The notes below the pieces were generated by a model. That model made no database searches. It worked only from the letters and a program-made list of their open reading frames with translations, and was not told where the DNA came from. A stretch of 64,000 bases of DNA from Cephalopachus bancanus (taxonomy: Eukaryota > Chordata > Mammalia > Primates > Tarsiidae), in NCBI GenBank assembly GCA_027257055.1, contig JAPVLO010000985.1, forward strand, positions 124,001 to 188,000. Reading direction: 5' to 3'. Shown in pieces: positions 60,535-64,000 of the stretch. Position numbers and translations under genes: made by a program. Position 1 is the first letter of the stretch. Every line of letters begins with the position of its first letter.

Positions 60535-60536
60535 AA
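60467..60536. repeat. (GAAA)n tract, unit 20
   Basis: About 70 bp, nearly pure GAAA after a short GGAA start. Confidence 0.93.
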
Positions 60537-63500
60537 TTAATTCATTGTTCTGCAAACCTTCTGCCCTCAGTCTTTCCTCCCTGCTCTCCCCACATTTGAG
60601 GGTGCCCCAAGCTCGGCATCTTCCAGCCCCAATGCCCCCAATGGCTGCCCCCACTTTGGTGTGGGAGTTCCAGAGTACCTGGTTGGGTTCCTGTGAGTAC
60701 TACTCTCCGAGGGGAGAAATGTGCCCCAGGTATGTTGACACTCTGACTCTACAACGAAGACCTTCCACCAAGTAAGGCCAGGGAAACATCCCTCACCCAG
60801 GGACATTTCTTTCCCTTCAATCCAATTTTTTTCTGGCTCTAAAGTCAGTCGCCATGTGAACACACCACACACAGTTGAGAATCTGTGTACGATACTGATG
60901 TTTCTGGAGACAGGGTCTGGCTCTGTTGCCCGGGCTGGAGCCCAGGGACATGACTGTCATTCACCGCAAGCCTCAAAATCATGGGCTCCGGTGATCCTTC
61001 CACCTTAGCCTCTAGAGTGGCTGGGACGATGGGTACCTCTGGCCCAGACACCCTGTTTGGATGAGTGCAGAGACAGGGTCTCCCTGTGTTACCCAGGGTG
61101 GTGTTTGACTCCTGGGCTCCAGCCATCCTCCCACCTCGGCCTCCCAGAGTGGTGGAATTCCAGGAATGGGTTGCTGCCTAAGGCATTCTGGTTTGTTTTT
61201 GATGAAGGATCGAGGTTGAGCTCGGGGGCTCAACCTTGTCATCCCAGTGCTTTGGGAGGCTGAGACCAGTGACTGGCCCAAGTCTGTGGGATGAGACTCA
61301 CATGGGCACCTCGGCGAGACCACGTCTCTAATCTCCATCCCAAGTGAGGCGGGCATGGTGGCATGCACCTGTAGTTCTGGCTGCTCAAAAGGCCAGGGAA
61401 AGGCTTGCTGGAGTCCAGCAGGCTGAGGCTGCGGTGGCTGGAAGTGAACCACTGATCTCCAGCATGGGTGACGGAGTGATACTCCACTCAAAGAAAAAAA
61501 GAAAAGAGGAAAAAAAAAAGAACATCCATTGGTGTATGGAACTGGGATCATCATGAACAGGCAGAGATCATTTGGGAAGGAGGCCCCAGGCTTGGGCATA
61601 ATTCCTGAAGACAGTGGATCAACAGACAATTGGGTTGTGGCTTTGGGATGCTGAGTCAAGTGTCGCTGCAGTCCGGGAGTTTGAGACCAGCCTGGGCCAT
61701 ATAGTGAGACCTTGTCGCTCCCCAGAATGCAAACACTGGAGTCATGTGTAATGGCACCCGAAGTCCCGGCTACACAGGATGTGACGACCTCCATCACAAG
61801 GCATTTCTTTGTGAAGCCCCGGCCCACAGAACATACGAGTCCAGCCTGGACACCATGGTTAACCACCATCAGCTCCCACCCTGGGAGGCCAAGGCGGGAG
61901 GCTGCTTGAGCCCAGGGGTTGCAGACTAGCCCAGGCGACCTAGCCAGATATCCTCTCAGTGAGAGGTCCCCAAAATTGAGACAGGCATCATGGCCCCCGG
62001 AGACCTGGCTGCTCAGAGGAAGAGGCAGGAGTACCACCTGAGCCCCACAGTTCAAGGCCCCAGGACCCATGTTTCTGACACCATGCCTCAGCTCCACTGA
62101 TGGAGACTCCAGCAACAAAAAAGACACCCCCCATGTGAATAACAACAGGACTCCATGGTTCCCCAGTGAAAAATCCACACAGGCGGGGGACGATGGAGTT
62201 ATTGGAATAGGAAGGGCCACCCCCACCTAAGGTGGCAGACAGGGCGACTGGAACCTGGGCTGGCTGTGGCATTGCTGGACCACCTTGTTTGCTCTTTGCC
62301 CGAAGGCCGCCCTAGCTCTGGGCTGTCCTTTCCTTGAGCTGACACACGTCTTTGCTGTGGAGCACAAGTGTGGAGGGCGGAGGCAGGCCTTCTGGGATGC
62401 GTGGCCGAAGCTGCGGGACGGATCTGCCTGGTGGCCACCCTTGACAGGCCAGAAAGTGGCTTTTCCTCTTCCATCCATGAGGGTGACTTTTTGTGTGGGG
62501 TGGCAGGGGTGGTGGTGGTGGTGTTAGTGATGATTATTATGGGTGAGAATCCCACCGTGTCAACCAGGCAGGAGGGCAATGGCATGCTCACGGCCACTGA
62601 GGGCTCCACCTTCTGGGCTTCACGTGATCCTCCCACAACAGCCCCCTGAGTGGCTGGAACCATAAGCCTGGGCCACCACATCTGACTAACTTTTTGATTT
62701 ATTTTTGATAGCTGAGACGAGGGCTTACCCCGTAGCCTGGGCTGGTGTCAAACCCGCAGGCTCAGGCCGTCCATTCTCCTGGTCCTCAGAAGGGTGGGGA
62801 TGCCAGCCTGAGACCCTGATCATGGCCTGTGTTTGTTGTGGTGGTGGTGGTTGGTAATATTATTCTTAGTCAGAGTCCCACTCTGTAGCCAAGGCAGGAG
62901 TGCAGGGGCCCTATCTCAGACACCGAGGCCTCCACTGGCTGGGCTCCTACAATCCTCCTGCTATGGCCTCATGAGTGGCCAGAAGGGCAGGCATGCACCA
63001 CCACCACGCGCAGCTCACTTTTTTGCTTCTTGTAGAGACGAGATCTTGCCAAGTTGCCTGGGCTGGTCTCGAACATGGGGGCTCAGGCCATTCTCTCACT
63101 TCGGCCCCCCAGAGCACCAGGGTGAAAGGTGTGAGCACCTGTACCCAGCCTCCTCACCCCTATCAGGGTCCCACTGCGAGGGCCACTCCCTTCAGAGGAC
63201 CAGGGACACCTGAGAGGGTGGTCAGAATCACCCACTGGGCCCTCCCTGGGGAGAGCGCTGGTGCAGGGAGGTGTCTCTGCCGGGACGCCCACCCCTCCAC
63301 CTGCCTCATTCCCTATGTTGGAACCACTCGTTTTCCCAAAGCCGTCCCTGGGAAAGGGAGGGCATGACTCTCAAAACTTCAGGGGGACCAGGAGAGCCAG
63401 ATGACTCACACCTGTCTCCTCGGCATGTGGGAAGGCTGAGAAACAGAACAAAGGCTGGAGTCCAGGAACTTGAGACCAGGAATGACACCATAGCAAGCAC

Positions 63501-63706
63501 CCACCTCGACCCCAAGCAAAATTCAGAAAACCTTGGGTGAGGGCAGGTTTCAGCGGGAGTATCTCCTCCGGCCCAGAGTTCAAGACTAGGCAGGGAGACT
63601 AGGATGTCAACCAAATGGAAAGCCTGTGATTGCAGCAGTTTGGGAGACTCAGGCCACAAGAATGGCCCAAGTTTTTGGCTTGAGAGCAGCCTGAGCAACC
63701 AAGTGA

Positions 63707-63714
63707 GGGAAGAA

Positions 63715-63790
<76 letters not shown>

Positions 63791-63860
63791 ATAGAAAGAA
63801 AGAAAGAAAGAAAGAGAAAGAAAGAAGAGAAAGAAAGAAAGAAAGAAAGAATGAAGGAAA
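63707..63860. repeat. Longest (GAAA)n tract, unit 21
   Basis: About 154 bp with one AATAGAAAG-like break and two GAGAAA blocks. It includes more than 70 bp of perfect GAAA. Confidence 0.95.
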
Positions 63861-63874
63861 TCCATTCTTCTTTA

Positions 63875-64000
63875 GCTGGGCTCGGTGGCTCAGCCTGTAA
63901 TCCCGCGCCTTGGGAGGCTGAGGTGAGTGGATTGCTGAGCCCGCGGGTTCGAGACCCGCCTGGGCAGCGAGACCTCATCTCTACAATAAATCAAAAAATC
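63875..64000 (+). mobile_element. Extra Alu in unit 21, left arm only in view
   Basis: Starts gctgggctcggtggctcagc after tccattcttcttta and runs to the window end. It is much closer to the extra Alu of unit 1 than to the standard Alu: both have tgaggtgagtggattgc, gacctcatctctac followed by aataaatc, and the same one-base shortening before gggaggctg. Its second Pol III box (63946-63956) matches the tRNA-type B box ggttcgannCC exactly. The 3' part lies outside the window. Confidence 0.85.

Larger units (their letters stand above)
57951..60877 (+). repeat. Unit 20 (2,927 bp), R2 deleted
   Basis: R1 to N2 are present (F1 tail 58556-58590, F3 from about 58918). A single fused linker at 59596-59622 then leads directly into R3. 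One reverse Alu of about 330 bp is missing. F4 starts at 60156 and the GAAA tract spans 60467-60536. Confidence 0.9.
1..64000. repeat. Composite-Alu macrosatellite array, about 3.2 kb per unit
   Basis: The whole window is a direct tandem array. The same ordered set of modules (R1-F1-F2-F3-N2-R2-R3-N3-F4/F5/F6-GAAA-N1) returns about every 3.2-3.3 kb. The anchor words agaatctgtgta / gatgtttttggagacagg occur at 121, 3707, 6929, 13232, 16497, 19791, 22517, 25650, 28770, 32020, 35861, 39451, 42653, 43989, 47201, 49993, 53279, 56597, 57951 and 60878. Only the copy expected near 10065 is missing, through a local deletion. All units point the same way, so one direction of amplification suffices. No flanking non-array DNA is reached at either end, so the true array is longer. 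The presence of Alu indicates a primate genome. I do not recognise the unit as a named satellite. Confidence 0.95.
60878..64000 (+). repeat. Unit 21, cut by the window end, with an extra Alu
   Basis: Landmarks: F1 tail 61490-61520, F3 from about 61844, R2 linker 62507-62540, R3 linker 62826-62868, F4 from about 63395, longest GAAA tract 63707-63860. The first bases of N1 (tccattcttc) are interrupted at 63875 by an additional forward Alu that runs off the window. Confidence 0.92.

Noticed and set aside
61012..62226. 404-codon open frame on the minus strand, the longest in the window
   Set aside because: It runs through N1-adjacent R1, F1, F2 and F3 without regard to module borders. The equivalent frame is interrupted in other units, and it contains translated Alu with no known domain. 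Low stop density in GC-rich Alu DNA explains it.
63943..63959. Possible tRNA or tRNA-derived element
   Set aside because: Only the T-arm-like hairpin is present. There is no acceptor stem, anticodon arm or D arm, and the surroundings are clearly an Alu left arm.
3148..63959. Paired base changes in the hairpin stem between the unit 1 and unit 21 Alus (T-A versus C-G) as evidence of a selected RNA structure
   Set aside because: Every difference is a CpG that decayed to TG or CA in the unit 1 copy, so methylation-linked mutation on both arms explains the apparent covariation.
1..64000. D4Z4 or DXZ4 macrosatellite
   Set aside because: Unit size is similar, but I see no double-homeobox reading frame as in D4Z4, and the unit is mainly Alu-derived, unlike DXZ4. 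This is by recognition only; an alignment would settle it.
1..64000. Alpha satellite, classical satellites, L1, ERV or other viral sequence
   Set aside because: No 171-bp period, no CATTC repeats, no L1 frames or poly-A-tailed L1 ends, and no LTR or retroviral motif could be found.

Overview
The window is one uninterrupted head-to-tail macrosatellite array from a primate nuclear genome. I see no protein-coding gene, tRNA, rRNA, promoter, prokaryotic feature or virus. The primate call rests on the building blocks: most of the DNA is diverged Alu sequence, in both dimeric and single-arm form. The wording around the internal promoter is of the older J type (a CCTGAGCCC-like stretch, then GTTTGAGACCAGCCTGGGC), and the elements have A-rich, GAAA or AAT tails. 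Species and chromosome cannot be read from the sequence.

Anchoring each repeat on the conserved words agaatctgtgta...gatgtttttggagacagggtct gives the tail of one unit (1-120), twenty further units, and a last unit cut by the window end. All lie in the same orientation. The usual length is about 3.2-3.3 kb. Departures from it are explained by visible events: an extra Alu (unit 1), internal duplications (units 11 and 12), deletions (units 4, 7, 8, 9, 16 and 20) and two half-size units of about 1.34 kb (units 14 and 19).

A full unit reads in this order. R1 is a reverse Alu. After a spacer of about 28 bp comes F1, a forward Alu with a GGAAAA-type tail, then F2, a forward Alu truncated at both ends, then F3, a forward dimeric Alu. 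N2 is about 420 bp of non-Alu sequence. R2 and R3 are reverse Alus, each preceded by a (GTG)n-(ATT)n linker that is the complement of the element's tail. N3 is about 240 bp of non-Alu sequence. F4, F5 and F6 are forward left-arm Alu pieces, ending in a highly variable (GAAA)n tract. N1 is about 360 bp of non-Alu sequence leading back to R1. Units 17 and 18 are good references with every module present.

Units differ from the apparent majority by roughly 4-10 bases per 75 in the stretches compared by eye, so the array is old and not freshly homogenised. It still carries traces of exchange: the reciprocal gain and loss of R2 in units 12 and 20, and scattered subfamily markers. Many open frames recur in the same module of many units. 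They are open on both strands, cross module borders and shift frame between copies, so I treat them as a result of base composition and do not annotate them as genes. The best leads for something undescribed are the composite unit itself, a CTCF-like motif recurring in N2, the repeated inverted-Alu architecture, and the three non-Alu modules, whose origin I do not recognise.
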